64,000 bases of DNA, from the NCBI GenBank assembly GCA_049518415.1, contig JBEKRX010000002.1, positions 62,001 to 126,000 on the forward strand, given 5' to 3'. A program made the position numbers and the translations under genes. The notes under the pieces are model-generated. The model ran no database searches. It saw only the letters and a program-made list of their open reading frames with translations, and was not told the DNA's origin. Source of the stretch: CAVQND01 sp049518415 (GTDB lineage Bacteria; Verrucomicrobiota; Verrucomicrobiia; Limisphaerales; UBA8199). Positions 8,133-16,904 of this stretch are shown piece after piece (position 1 is the stretch's first letter; every line of letters begins with the position of its first letter).

Positions 8133-9347
8133 TCATTCCGGGCGCTGACTGAGCAGGAGGTGCTGGTACTGGGCGAGGATGCGGGGGCGTGAGTATTTGT
8201 CCTCGGCAACCTTTCGAGCGCGCCGGCCCATTTCGGCCAAGCGATCGGGTGCCGACCTGGCCTCGATGATGGCCCTGGCCATTTCAGCGGGTTCCTCAGG
8301 GGCGACCACCCAGCCGATGTCCTGCTCGCGCACAACCAGGGCCGTCTCGGAGTCGTGATCCACTGAGGCGATGACAGGTTTTCCGGCGGCCATGACATTA
8401 TACAACCGGCTGGGCACACCCGCGCCCCCCATGCCGCGCACCAAAGGCACGACGGCGATGTCACAACTGTTCAGGAAATCGGACTGCTCGGAGCGAGGGC
8501 GTTGTCCGACGAGCGTGATGTTCTTCAACTGCGCGCCGGCAATGGCCTGCTTGAGCCAAGCGGTTTTTTGCCCGGACCCGACGAACAGGAATTGAACATC
8601 ATCGAGTTCCTTCATCCTAAGCGCTGTCGCGAATAGAGCCTCCACGCCCTGCACGCGTCCAATGTTGCCGGCGTAGCCGACGACGAACTTGCGTTCGAGA
8701 CCCAATTCGCGAAGGAGTCTGTTCTCGCAACGCTCGCACGGCACGACGGAGTCCACATCTGCCCAGTTCGGGATTAGCAGGATCGGCCCATTGCGACCGC
8801 CAAGCTTCTTTTCCACCAGGCGCTTCATGTCTCGGCCGATCACGATGATTTTCTCGGTGCGCCTATAGAGAGTGCGATTCATCCAATCGATGAACCGAGC
8901 CGCTATGCCTCCGGGGCGAAGGATTCCCGCATGTATCATGGCCTCCGGGTAAACGTCATCAATGCGCAAGATCCATTTGGCGCCACGAAGACAGCAGGCG
9001 ACGGCTACCACAAAAGGCAGCAGCGGAGGGCTTGTGACCACTAGAACCTTATCGCCTTTCCGCACCATGCGCAGGATAGCGAAGAATATGGAGAAAGAGG
9101 CGGTATAGACATTTGCAATGCGGCCACCCAAGTGATTTTTGTCAAATGTTGTGGCCCAGCACCTGTGAATCTGCACACCATTGTGGTTTTCTTTCGTGGG
9201 AAGACCCTCCCATCGCCGGTCGTATTTGGGCTTGGCGCAAATAACCCGAACAGCGGCGCCCTTCGCCAGCCCGTCGGCGATGCCGGTCATATAGTGCGCC
9301 GTCCCTGCCTCTTCGGGATAATAGACTTCAGAGACGATAAACAACAT
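8133..9347 (-). CDS. Glycosyltransferase family 4, WbuB-like
   Basis: GT-B fold glycosyltransferase of 404 residues. The N-terminal acceptor domain starts MLFIVSEVYYPEEAG. In the C-terminal donor domain, FVVGYAGNIGRVQGVEAL begins the second Rossmann fold, and VPSRLYNVMAAGKPVIAS is the nucleotide-sugar-binding region characteristic of WbuB-type fucosamine/GlcNAc transferases. It lies between the wecB-like gene and an SDR gene, all leftward with short gaps. The exact sugar cannot be read from sequence. Confidence 0.85.
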   Translation of the reverse strand: MLFIVSEVYYPEEAGTAHYMTGIADGLAKGAAVRVICAKPKYDRRWEGLPTKENHNGVQIHRCWATTFDKNHLGGRIANVYTASFSIFFAILRMVRKGDKVLVVTSPPLLPFVVAVACCLRGAKWILRIDDVYPEAMIHAGILRPGGIAARFIDWMNRTLYRRTEKIIVIGRDMKRLVEKKLGGRNGPILLIPNWADVDSVVPCERCENRLLRELGLERKFVVGYAGNIGRVQGVEALFATALRMKELDDVQFLFVGSGQKTAWLKQAIAGAQLKNITLVGQRPRSEQSDFLNSCDIAVVPLVRGMGGAGVPSRLYNVMAAGKPVIASVDHDSETALVVREQDIGWVVAPEEPAEMARAIIEARSAPDRLAEMGRRARKVAEDKYSRPRILAQYQHLLLSQRPE

Positions 9348-9367
9348 CCTGAGTTCCGCTTGGGGTG

Positions 9368-10408
9368 CTACTTCTTGGCTACGATCCCGCGCGCGGCGGC
9401 GGACATCCCCGGCGGAAACTGGGCGTCCCGACGGATTTCTTCCCAATGCACGCGAAACCATTCCACCGTCGCCCTAAGTCCATCGTCGAAGCTCATTTTG
9501 GGCTGGTAGCCTAGCAGCTCCTTAGCCCGCTCGATGCTGGCCAGGAGCCTCTTTTTGGTGTCCCAGGCCCTGCGCTCAGCGCGAACAATGCCGGCCTTAT
9601 TGCCGGTCAACTCATTGATCCGTTCGGCCATTTCCAGGATTTTCACCTCCATGCCTGAAGCGATATTCATCTCCTGGCCCACGGCTCCATCGAAGTAGCT
9701 CGCCCGCAACAACGCGTCCGCGATATCCATTACGAACGTGAAATCACGCGTCTCCTCTCCGCTTCCGGTCAATGGCAGAGGCAGGCCCGACATAGCCCTG
9801 AAAATGAAATTCGGTATCACGTTCCGATATTGCCCGGGGACCTCCCCCGGACCATAGGAATTGAAGAACCGGGTTTTGACAACCGGCAACCCGTAGTGGT
9901 GGTGAAAGAAGTTCGCGTACAACTCACCCAGCATCTTGGTAATTTGGTAAGGTGTCGTCAGATGCATGGACATGAAATCCTCTTTCAGCGGCAGAGGCGC
10001 GGCATGCCCGTAAATGCCACTGGACGAGGCGTATATAATCCGGCCGGTCCGGCACATTTGGGCGTACTGGTACACCAGCAAGGTCCCCAACCCGTTGGTC
10101 ATCAAGTCGCATTGCGGGGAGTCCACTGAGTTCTGATTTGCAAAGAAGGCCGCCAGGTGGAACACGATGTCGGGCTTCAGGGCGAAAACTCGCTTCAAGG
10201 CCACATCGTCGGTGACCGATCCTTTGGCCACCAAAACGTTGGGCAGAGAAGGAATGTTCCACTCGTAGGCTGCCGACATGTCGTCAAATATGATGACCGT
10301 CCGGGCGTCCAGTTCAGCGAGCGCGCGGGTAAGATTCGAGCCGATGGCTCCGGCGCCGCCGGTGATGAGAACAACTTTGTCTTTGATGTGAGTTTTGTAT
10401 GCGTCCAT
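9368..10408 (-). CDS. NAD-dependent epimerase/dehydratase (SDR)
   Basis: Extended SDR of 346 residues. ITGGAGAIGSNL is the NAD-binding motif, YASSSGIYG the serine loop and TPYQITK the catalytic YxxxK. FFNSYGPGEVPGQYRNVIPNF is typical of UDP-glucose 4-epimerase/UDP-glucuronate-related enzymes in polysaccharide loci. Start at the ATG 10408, just before the Rossmann motif. It ends 20 bp from the next glycosyltransferase, consistent with one operon. The substrate is unknown. Confidence 0.85.
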   Translation of the reverse strand: MDAYKTHIKDKVVLITGGAGAIGSNLTRALAELDARTVIIFDDMSAAYEWNIPSLPNVLVAKGSVTDDVALKRVFALKPDIVFHLAAFFANQNSVDSPQCDLMTNGLGTLLVYQYAQMCRTGRIIYASSSGIYGHAAPLPLKEDFMSMHLTTPYQITKMLGELYANFFHHHYGLPVVKTRFFNSYGPGEVPGQYRNVIPNFIFRAMSGLPLPLTGSGEETRDFTFVMDIADALLRASYFDGAVGQEMNIASGMEVKILEMAERINELTGNKAGIVRAERRAWDTKKRLLASIERAKELLGYQPKMSFDDGLRATVEWFRVHWEEIRRDAQFPPGMSAAARGIVAKK

Positions 10409-10464
10409 AACTTTGAATTGCTTTTCTTGGGAACGCCTCTGCCTGGCCGGAAACTCTTTCCAGG

Positions 10465-11385
10465 CTACACCTTGTAAACCTCCCGGGCCCAAGTCACATA
10501 CCGGGGGACGCCCTCGTGGATGTCAATCCTGGGATCGTGCTTCAAATCGCGGCGGCTCTTCGAAAAATCAACGACCTTCACGCGGGTAGTGAAACCTTCC
10601 TCTCCTTTGTACTCAGCAAGGCTGCGGCTCGCGCCCGTGGCCTTCAATACAACCTCAGCCAGTTCCTCGATGCTCACAACCCAGTCTTCCCGACCGCCGA
10701 TATTATAGACCTCACCAGCAATGAAGTTGTCCACGATATTGGCGAAGGTCCGGCAGCTATCTTCAACGTAGTCGAAGATCCGCTTGTGGCCGCGATGCAC
10801 GGTAAATTTCCTGCCGTGGAGCGCGCTATAGACCAAGATCGGGATCACCCCACGATAGCGGCTGTAGTATTCATGGGGACCGTAGCATCCGGTCGGTCGC
10901 ACGCGCACCACCTCGACTCCAAACATCGCCGCATGGTTAAGGCACTGCAACTCGCCAGCCCATTTCGATATGGCGTAGTCATTCATTTGCTTCAGCGGCA
11001 CTTTCTCCATCACGTCTTCGCTCATCAGTCCGTCGTAGTCGCCGTAAACCTCGGAACTCGAGAAAAAGATCATTTTGAACCGGTGCTGTTCCTGCAGCCG
11101 CAGCATGTTCTTCGTCCCGATGACATTCGTGCGCCAAAGGTTCTCGTAATGATCTTCGCCATTCCAGCGCCCGTATTCGGCCGCCAAATGGTAAACAAAA
11201 TCGACTTTCAGCCTGCGGAAAATGGCCTCGACCTGCTGATACACTCCGGTATCAGCTTTGATGTGCTGGGGGTCATCGCCCTGCAGTACGTCACACGTCC
11301 AAACCTCGTGGCCTCGCGAGCGTAATTCGTTGGTCAGGTTGGTGCCGATAAAACCTCTGCCCCCGGTGATAAGAATCTTTGTCAT
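10465..11385 (-). CDS. NAD-dependent epimerase/dehydratase (SDR)
   Basis: Extended SDR of 306 residues, different from its neighbour at 9368-10408. ITGGRGFIGTNL binds NAD, FFSSSEVYGDYDG is the serine loop and NDYAISK the YxxxK catalytic pair. RPTGCYGPHEYYSRYRG and NIGGREDWVVSIEEL fit nucleotide-sugar epimerases. Two SDR genes in a row between two UDP-GlcNAc 2-epimerases suggest a pathway to a modified amino sugar or deoxysugar; this is inference from context. Confidence 0.85.
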   Translation of the reverse strand: MTKILITGGRGFIGTNLTNELRSRGHEVWTCDVLQGDDPQHIKADTGVYQQVEAIFRRLKVDFVYHLAAEYGRWNGEDHYENLWRTNVIGTKNMLRLQEQHRFKMIFFSSSEVYGDYDGLMSEDVMEKVPLKQMNDYAISKWAGELQCLNHAAMFGVEVVRVRPTGCYGPHEYYSRYRGVIPILVYSALHGRKFTVHRGHKRIFDYVEDSCRTFANIVDNFIAGEVYNIGGREDWVVSIEELAEVVLKATGASRSLAEYKGEEGFTTRVKVVDFSKSRRDLKHDPRIDIHEGVPRYVTWAREVYKV

Positions 11386-11430
11386 AAATAATCTCTAGTT
11401 CTGGGATGGTGCGAGTTGATTGATTCGCTG

Positions 11431-12552
11431 TCAAGTGCCTAAAAGGATATCCACGATCCGTTCCGCCGCGTGGCCGTCGCCGTAAGGGTTTGGCACCGCA
11501 GCCATCGCCGCTCTTTCCTTCGGTTTCGTCAGGAGGTTCAACAGATGTTCGACGATCCTGTCCTTGTTTGTCCCTACCAGCCGAGCGTTGCCGGGAGCGA
11601 TGCCCTCCGGGCGCTCGGTCGTTTCTCGCATCACGAGCACCGGCTTGCCCAGAGACGGAGCTTCCTCCTGAACTCCTCCGGAATCGGTCAGCACGACGGT
11701 GGCGCGATCCATCAGCCACACAAAGGGGACGTAGGGCAGCGGCTCGATCAGGAGAATGCGCTTATGGCCTCCCAAAATCCGTCTGACTGGCTCTTGGACG
11801 TTGGAATTGAGATGGACCGGATAAACGAACAGGACGTCCGGCGAACAGTCGGCAACCTGCCGAATGGCCTTGCAGATGTTCTCGAAGCCTTCCCCGAAAC
11901 TCTCCCGCCGGTGGCCGGTCACCAGCACCATCTTGCCGCCCTCCACTGCCTCGGCGAGGCCCTCTGGCAGGACCGGACGCTCTCGGCTCACGCGTTCTCT
12001 CACCCGGATGAGGGCATCGATTACCGTGTTACCCGTGACAAAGATGCTCGAAGCAGGCACCCCCTCCGCCAACAGCGCCGCCTTCGCGCCCTCTGTGGGC
12101 GCAAAACGGTAGTCCGTCAGCGGACAAACCAAACGCCGGTTGATTTCTTCCGGATACGGGGCGAATTTGTCGCCAGTTCGCAGCCCCGCCTCGACATGGC
12201 CCACTTTTCTCTTTTGGTAATAGGCCGCCAAAGCGCCGCAGAAAGCGCTGGTTGTGTCCCCCTGCACCAGGACCACATCGGGCCGGTCCTGCGCAATGAC
12301 CTGGTTTAGCCCCTCGATCGCCAGGGCAGTGATCCGTGCCAGAGTCTGGCCCGGCGACATCAGATCCAGATCGTACTCGGGCGCGATCCCAAACACGGGG
12401 AGAACCTGATCCAGCATCTCCCGGTGCTGGCCGGTCGCACACACGCGTGCCGAGCAACTCGTGGCGCGGCGCTTGAGATCGAGAATGACCGGGGCCAGTT
12501 TGATCGCCTCGGGTCTTGTTCCCACAATCGTTAATACCTTAAGTTGGTTCAC
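11431..12552 (-). CDS. wecB: UDP-N-acetylglucosamine 2-epimerase (non-hydrolysing), copy 2
   Basis: 373 residues, closer to the classic WecB/MnaA type than copy 1: TIVGTRPEAIKLAPV, ATGQHREMLDQ, VQGDTTSA, HVEAGLRTGDKFAPYPEEINR, TGHRRESFGEG and LTDSGGVQEEAPSLGKPVLV are all intact. It makes UDP-ManNAc from UDP-GlcNAc in the cytoplasm. It lies 45 bp upstream of the SDR gene in the same leftward series and 27 bp after the DUF362 gene. Confidence 0.95.
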   Translation of the reverse strand: MNQLKVLTIVGTRPEAIKLAPVILDLKRRATSCSARVCATGQHREMLDQVLPVFGIAPEYDLDLMSPGQTLARITALAIEGLNQVIAQDRPDVVLVQGDTTSAFCGALAAYYQKRKVGHVEAGLRTGDKFAPYPEEINRRLVCPLTDYRFAPTEGAKAALLAEGVPASSIFVTGNTVIDALIRVRERVSRERPVLPEGLAEAVEGGKMVLVTGHRRESFGEGFENICKAIRQVADCSPDVLFVYPVHLNSNVQEPVRRILGGHKRILLIEPLPYVPFVWLMDRATVVLTDSGGVQEEAPSLGKPVLVMRETTERPEGIAPGNARLVGTNKDRIVEHLLNLLTKPKERAAMAAVPNPYGDGHAAERIVDILLGT

Positions 12553-12579
12553 GGCACCGGGAATTCAAAAGTTTCCTGG

Positions 12580-13572
12580 TCACTTGTCACACCCAGGGTA
12601 TGGTTTCACGCTCTTGCCGGCGACTGCATAAAGGATACCGTGCAAAACCACCCGCCCGAACCACGACTCGTATCCCAGCCAAGTAATGAAACGGCTCTTG
12701 AATCCGCTCAAAGCAATATAGTTGCGCAGGGTGCGCTTCAGTTGAAACGTGTGCCTCCGAGCCTCGCTTGGCGCGATATTAGAATGGATGTCTTCCAATC
12801 TCTGAGGCATGTCGCCCAAGGCAGCGGCCCGCCGCAAGTGGGGCACCTTCTTCCAGGAATATCCCATTAGTTCCGACACGTAGCGATCGAACGCCCCGGC
12901 GCTGGTCGCCGCGATGATCAGGTCCATCTGTACCGGGGTGCCGTCCAGCGGGCCGTTCTCGTCTAGAAAGTAAGTTCCGTCTGCGACCACCACCGGTTTC
13001 AGGGCCTGGTTGATGGCGACAATCGCGTCATTGAAAATGTAATGACGCCGCAGGCGCATGATGTCAGGGATACAGCCCCACTGGTTCTTGTACGCGAGCG
13101 TCAGCCCCGTCATGCAGTGAATCTTCGGAACAGGCATCGTGATCAAAAGATCGGTTTCATGGAGCAGCCTCCTGGGTAGTGGAAGTTCGTAGTTTCGTCC
13201 CCGGGACCGGAATTGGATTGTCTCCCTTGGCTCCTCGCACAAATTAATGGCCCGCACCCCGAAGTCGCGAACCAGTTCATTAATGCCGTGTCCCGCGAAG
13301 GCCTCGCTTACCTTCCAGGCCCCATACCCGCCATCGGTTTCGACAACCGCAATACCGGCCGTGAAGTCCCGCAGGACCTTGACCAGTGCGCGAATCACCT
13401 CCGGACTCGTCGTAACTCCTCGCTTATAAAATGGATATGTGAAGTTCGGCTTGATCGCCACCCGCTGACAGGCCTTCAACATCTCCAGTATCCCTGCTCC
13501 AGCCAGGGCGCAATGGACCGCCTCGTCCAAATCTCCGCTCACTCGCTCGACCGCTACACGGTATTTGCACAT
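12580..13572 (-). CDS. DUF362 domain protein
   Basis: 330 residues with the DUF362 pattern: KPNFTYPFYKRGVTTSPEVIRALV near the start, a VVETDGGYGAWKVSEAF strand, MPVPKIHCMTGLTLAYKNQWGCIPD in the middle, and DGTYFLDENGPLDGTPVQMDLIIAATSAGAFDRY. The biochemical role of this family is not established; members occur often in polysaccharide loci. ATG at 13572 is preferred over 13590 because GGAG lies 7 bp before it. There are no CxxC ferredoxin clusters, so this is the ferredoxin-less form. Confidence 0.8.
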   Translation of the reverse strand: MCKYRVAVERVSGDLDEAVHCALAGAGILEMLKACQRVAIKPNFTYPFYKRGVTTSPEVIRALVKVLRDFTAGIAVVETDGGYGAWKVSEAFAGHGINELVRDFGVRAINLCEEPRETIQFRSRGRNYELPLPRRLLHETDLLITMPVPKIHCMTGLTLAYKNQWGCIPDIMRLRRHYIFNDAIVAINQALKPVVVADGTYFLDENGPLDGTPVQMDLIIAATSAGAFDRYVSELMGYSWKKVPHLRRAAALGDMPQRLEDIHSNIAPSEARRHTFQLKRTLRNYIALSGFKSRFITWLGYESWFGRVVLHGILYAVAGKSVKPYPGCDK

Positions 13573-13634
13573 ATCATTTCTCCGACCCACTATCGGCTGC
13601 CCTCTTCTTCACGGACGCCGCCCCGACCGCCATT

Positions 13635-13822
13635 CTGAGCCGCTCGATGGTCCGGGCTCCCGGTAATGCCCCAGCTCGGATAGTGTGCTTTGATCTTGCA
13701 CACGTCGCCGGTGCAACAGATGTGGTCGCCGGCGCGGTTTTCGCCTATCTGTTCGCAGTTCACCTGCTTTCCGCTTAGCGCGGCGCCCCGGGCGAAGGCC
13801 TCGAGCACGGAAACGCTATTCC
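13635..13822 (-). pseudogene. Truncated second copy of the epimerase 3' end
   Basis: The translation NSVSVLEAFARGAALSGK...ENRAGDHICC...KIKAHYPSWGIT matches the last ~70 residues of the epimerase at 5679-6731 (NSVSVLEAFARAAALSGK...KNRAGDHICY...KIKAHYPSWGIT). The N-terminal ~280 residues are absent. At its 5' edge (~13825) the homology stops and the tandem glycosyltransferase repeat unit begins, so this is a recombination breakpoint. The extreme C-terminus has also diverged. Confidence 0.85.
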
Positions 13823-13834
13823 CTGTGCGGCGAC

Positions 13835-13945
13835 CCACCGCTCCACCCTCCAGGGTATGCGCACGAAGCCAGCGCGCTGGACCCACGGACACCGCGAACA
13901 GAAGTACATCCAGGTCCGTCCCCGATTTGCCAAGGCGCGCAGGGC
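13835..13945 (-). pseudogene. Unassigned coding fragment, copy A
   Basis: In the repeat unit downstream of glycosyltransferase copy 1, one minus-strand frame reads ALANRGRTWMYFCSRCPWV, then QRAGFVRIPWRVERW. It is preceded by a stop and has no start. The composition looks like real protein and resembles N-termini of hexapeptide acyltransferases of polysaccharide loci as I remember them; this resemblance is weak evidence. Confidence 0.3.
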
Positions 13946-14022
13946 TTACGCCGCCCTCGAGCGCCCGGGGCGGAGATTTGTTTCCAGGGCTTCCATAATG
14001 GCGGAACGTGAAGCGTCAGAGC

Positions 14023-15198
14023 TCAGTGCAGCGGCGGCCATTCAGCCGCAATCTGCTGCCACAGCTTCCGCTCCGAATAGCGTGTTTCTGCCAGTCCGCG
14101 TGAAACTCGGCCCGCCTCAGGCAACCTGGCCGCCGCGAGCATTCGGCGCGCAAACTCAGCAGGGTCTCGAGATTTGACAACATATCCGTTCTGTCCCTCG
14201 ATGATCATCTCGTCGGCGCCGCTTACCGGGGTGCTCACGATCGGCCGCCCGCAGGCGAGCTCCTCGACCATGGCAACCGAAAAGCCCTCCTGGAACGAAC
14301 CGACCACACATGCGTTGGCGCTGCCGATTGCCAGCGCTACGCGCGAGGGCGGGCACCGCCCCAGAAACCGCACTCGCTCCCCCAAGCCCTTATCGCCTGC
14401 GAGCCGCTGCAACTCTTCGCATTGCTCACCGTCCCCAACGAGCACCAGGAGCGCGCTCGCCTCCTGGTCATGGACACACCTCAAAGCTTCCAGCAACAGC
14501 GGAATCCCTTTCACCGCCGCCAGCCGGCCGACAAAGGTGAAAACCAGTGCGTTTGCAGGCAAGCCCAACTGGCTCCGGCACTGGTCCATGGGCCGCGGAC
14601 AGAACGTCTCCAGGTCCACGGCGGTCGGGAGGTAGCGCACCTGTTTGTTCACGCCAAGGCGCCTCAGCCTGCCATTGTATTGTTCCACGATGGCGCGTGA
14701 AGCGGGCGCAAAGGCGATGGTGGCCCGGCCGATCGCACGCGCGTGTATCCGGTCGTAGAGCCCCTCCAGCAGCCTGCCCAAACGCGGGTACCTGCCCACA
14801 ACCAGCGGGTTCGCCAGTCCAGGATAGTAGAAGCAGATATCCCAGCCCCGGCTGAAGTAGGTGAGCAGCCACAGCACGGTGTACGCTTGGGTCAGAACCG
14901 CCCGCACCTCTGCTTCTCTGAGCGCGGGCAAGTGCTTCGCGAAGGCGATAGTGAACTCGACCGTGGACGATAGGAATCGAGGCGCGGCAACGCGCTCAGC
15001 ATGGATCACGGGAAGAAAATCGAACTCCAACCCATCCCGCATGAGCTTCGTCCAACGCCCAATTCCCCCATCGGACGTGACGCCCACCAGCTTGAGGTTT
15101 GTGCCCAGGTTCCGGATCGCGGAGTCGGCGATGGCGGAACATCCGGCGCCGTAGAGCGGCTTGCTGAAGTCCGATGGTTCAATGAGTAGGCACGCCAT
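14023..15198 (-). CDS. Glycosyltransferase family 4, tandem copy 1
   Basis: 391 residues, GT-B fold. The C-terminal half has VFTFVGRLAAVKGIPLLLEAL, the start of the donor domain, and EGFSVAMVEELACGRPIVST, the E-x7-E motif of retaining GT4 enzymes. ATG at 15198 gives the same length as copy 2. The open frame extends upstream to 15408 through spacer sequence and should not be used. Compared with copy 2, differences cluster in the N-terminal acceptor-binding half (for example MACLLIEPSDFSKP against MASLLIGPWDFSKP), while residues ~185-250 are identical. Confidence 0.88.
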   Translation of the reverse strand: MACLLIEPSDFSKPLYGAGCSAIADSAIRNLGTNLKLVGVTSDGGIGRWTKLMRDGLEFDFLPVIHAERVAAPRFLSSTVEFTIAFAKHLPALREAEVRAVLTQAYTVLWLLTYFSRGWDICFYYPGLANPLVVGRYPRLGRLLEGLYDRIHARAIGRATIAFAPASRAIVEQYNGRLRRLGVNKQVRYLPTAVDLETFCPRPMDQCRSQLGLPANALVFTFVGRLAAVKGIPLLLEALRCVHDQEASALLVLVGDGEQCEELQRLAGDKGLGERVRFLGRCPPSRVALAIGSANACVVGSFQEGFSVAMVEELACGRPIVSTPVSGADEMIIEGQNGYVVKSRDPAEFARRMLAAARLPEAGRVSRGLAETRYSERKLWQQIAAEWPPLH

Positions 15199-15223
15199 AA
15201 CATATGTGTTGTACTGCCGGCGA

Positions 15224-15334
15224 CCCACCGCTCCACACTGCCAGGCATGCGCACGAAGCCAGCGCGCTAGACCCACGGACACCGCGAACAGAAGTACATC
15301 CAGGTCCGCCCCCGATTTGCCAAGGCCCCGGGCC
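15224..15334 (-). pseudogene. Unassigned coding fragment, copy B
   Basis: Second copy of the fragment at 13835-13945, here interrupted by an in-frame stop (PWV, stop, RAGFVRMP). It was duplicated together with the glycosyltransferase gene. Confidence 0.3.
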
Positions 15335-15411
15335 ATACGCCGCCCTCGAGCGCCCGGGGCGGAGATTTGTTTCCACGGCTTCCATAATAGCGGAGGCTGA
15401 GGCGTCAAAGC

Positions 15412-16587
15412 TCACTGCAGCGGCGGCCATTCAGCCGCGATTTGCTGCCACAGCTTCCGCTCCGAATAGCGTGTTTCTGCCAGCCCGCGTGAAACTCGGC
15501 CCGCCTCAGGCAACCTGGCCGCCGCGAGCATTCGGCCCGCAAACTCAGCAGGGTCTCGAGATTTGACAACATATCCGTTCTGTCCCTCGATGATCATCTC
15601 GTCGGCGCCGCTTACCGAAGTGCTCACGATCGGCCGCCCGCAGGCGAGCTCCTCGACCATGGCAACCGAAAAGCCCTCCTGGAAGGAACCGACCACACAG
15701 GCGTTCGCGCTGCCGATGGCCAGCGCCACGCGCGAGGGCGGGCACCGCCCCAGAAACCGCACTCGCTCCCCCAAGCCCTTATCGCCTGCGAGCCGCTGCA
15801 ACTCTTCGTATTGCTCACCGTCCCCAACGAGCACCAGGAGCGCGCTCGGCTCCTGGTCATGGACGCACCTCAAAGCTCCCAGCAACAGCGGAATCCCTTT
15901 CACCGCCGCCAGCCGGCCGACAAAGGTGAAAACCAGTGCGTTTCCAGGCAAGCCCAACTGGCTCCGGCACTGGTCCATGGGCCGCGGACAGAACGTCTCC
16001 AGGTCCACGGCGGTCGGGAGGTAGCGCACCTGTTTGTTCACGCCAAGGCGCCTGAGCCTGCCATTGTATTGTTCCACGATGGCGCGTGAAGCGGGCGCAA
16101 AGGCTATCGTGGCCCGGCCGATCGCACGCGCGTGTATCCGGTCGTAGAGCCCCGCCAGCAGCCTGCCCAAACGCGGGTGCTTGCTCACAACCAGCGGGTT
16201 CGCCAGTCCAGGGAAATAGAAGCAGACATCCCAGCCCCGGCTGAAGCAGGTGAGCAGCCACAGCACGCTGTATGTTCGAGTCAGAACTGCCCGCACCTCT
16301 GCTTCTCTGACCGCAGGCAATTGCTTCGCCAGGGCGATCGTGAACTCGACACTAGACGATAGCAATCGAGGCCTGGCAACCCGCTCAGCATGGGTCACGG
16401 GCAGAAAATCGAACTCCAACCCATCCCGCATGAGCTTCGTCCAACGCCCAATTCCCCCATCGGACGTGGTGCCCACCAGCTTTAGCCTGGTACCCAGGTT
16501 CCGAATCGCCGAATCGGCGATGACGGAACATCCAGCGCCGTAGAGCGGCTTGCTGAAGTCCCATGGTCCAATCAGAAGTGACGCCAT
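15412..16587 (-). CDS. Glycosyltransferase family 4, tandem copy 2
   Basis: 391 residues, same architecture as copy 1: donor-domain start VFTFVGRLAAVKGIPLLLGAL and E-x7-E motif EGFSVAMVEELACGRPIVST. In the donor domain it differs from copy 1 at only a handful of positions (e.g. TSVSGAD for TPVSGAD, EFAGRM for EFARRM), far fewer than in the acceptor half. That pattern fits recent gene conversion or selection on acceptor choice. It is the first gene of its leftward run; the sequence upstream (16588-16839) has no gene. Confidence 0.88.
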   Translation of the reverse strand: MASLLIGPWDFSKPLYGAGCSVIADSAIRNLGTRLKLVGTTSDGGIGRWTKLMRDGLEFDFLPVTHAERVARPRLLSSSVEFTIALAKQLPAVREAEVRAVLTRTYSVLWLLTCFSRGWDVCFYFPGLANPLVVSKHPRLGRLLAGLYDRIHARAIGRATIAFAPASRAIVEQYNGRLRRLGVNKQVRYLPTAVDLETFCPRPMDQCRSQLGLPGNALVFTFVGRLAAVKGIPLLLGALRCVHDQEPSALLVLVGDGEQYEELQRLAGDKGLGERVRFLGRCPPSRVALAIGSANACVVGSFQEGFSVAMVEELACGRPIVSTSVSGADEMIIEGQNGYVVKSRDPAEFAGRMLAAARLPEAGRVSRGLAETRYSERKLWQQIAAEWPPLQ

Positions 16588-16839
16588 TCAGGTTATTGCT
16601 CGGAATCGAGATTTGTAAAGCGTCGGGAAATATTACACCTGTGGAACAGGGGCCATCAGTCAACCGGGAAGCTGACGTAACCTACTCCTTAGCAGGTACT
16701 TAGGCGACAGACCTAATTCAAAAACCCCATTCGTCGGCCGGAATCCGTCGGAATCATTAACAGTTTTTCGCTTTTTGGATGAGTCATATGCGTTTTCCTT
16801 AGTTCTTGGTAATCAGCAACTTACAGACACCAGCCCGGC

Positions 16840-16856
16840 CTGGCACACGGTTTGCT
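16840..16856 (+). promoter_or_regulatory. Sigma-54 (-24/-12) promoter
   Basis: CTGGCACACGGTTTGCT. The -24 element CTGGCAC and the -12 element TTTGCT are separated by the exact GG-N10-GC spacing. The start codon at 16905 follows 49 bp later. Two CGTCGG repeats 14 bp apart (16732 and 16746) lie ~100 bp upstream, where an activator site would be expected; their role is a guess. Confidence 0.75.
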
Positions 16857-16904
16857 GCCTCGTCGGGCAGCGAAACAAGGTGCCTGTCGCCCCATAACAT
16901 AGAA

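Larger units (their letters stand above)
13833..16587. repeat. Tandem direct duplication, 1389-bp period
   Basis: Two copies (about 13833-15198 and 15222-16587) each hold ~190 bp of non-genic sequence plus one complete glycosyltransferase gene of exactly 1176 bp. Offsets of both gene ends equal 1389 bp. The copies are nearly identical over the 3' two-thirds of the gene and diverge more in the first ~150 codons. Homology stops upstream of each gene. Confidence 0.9.
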
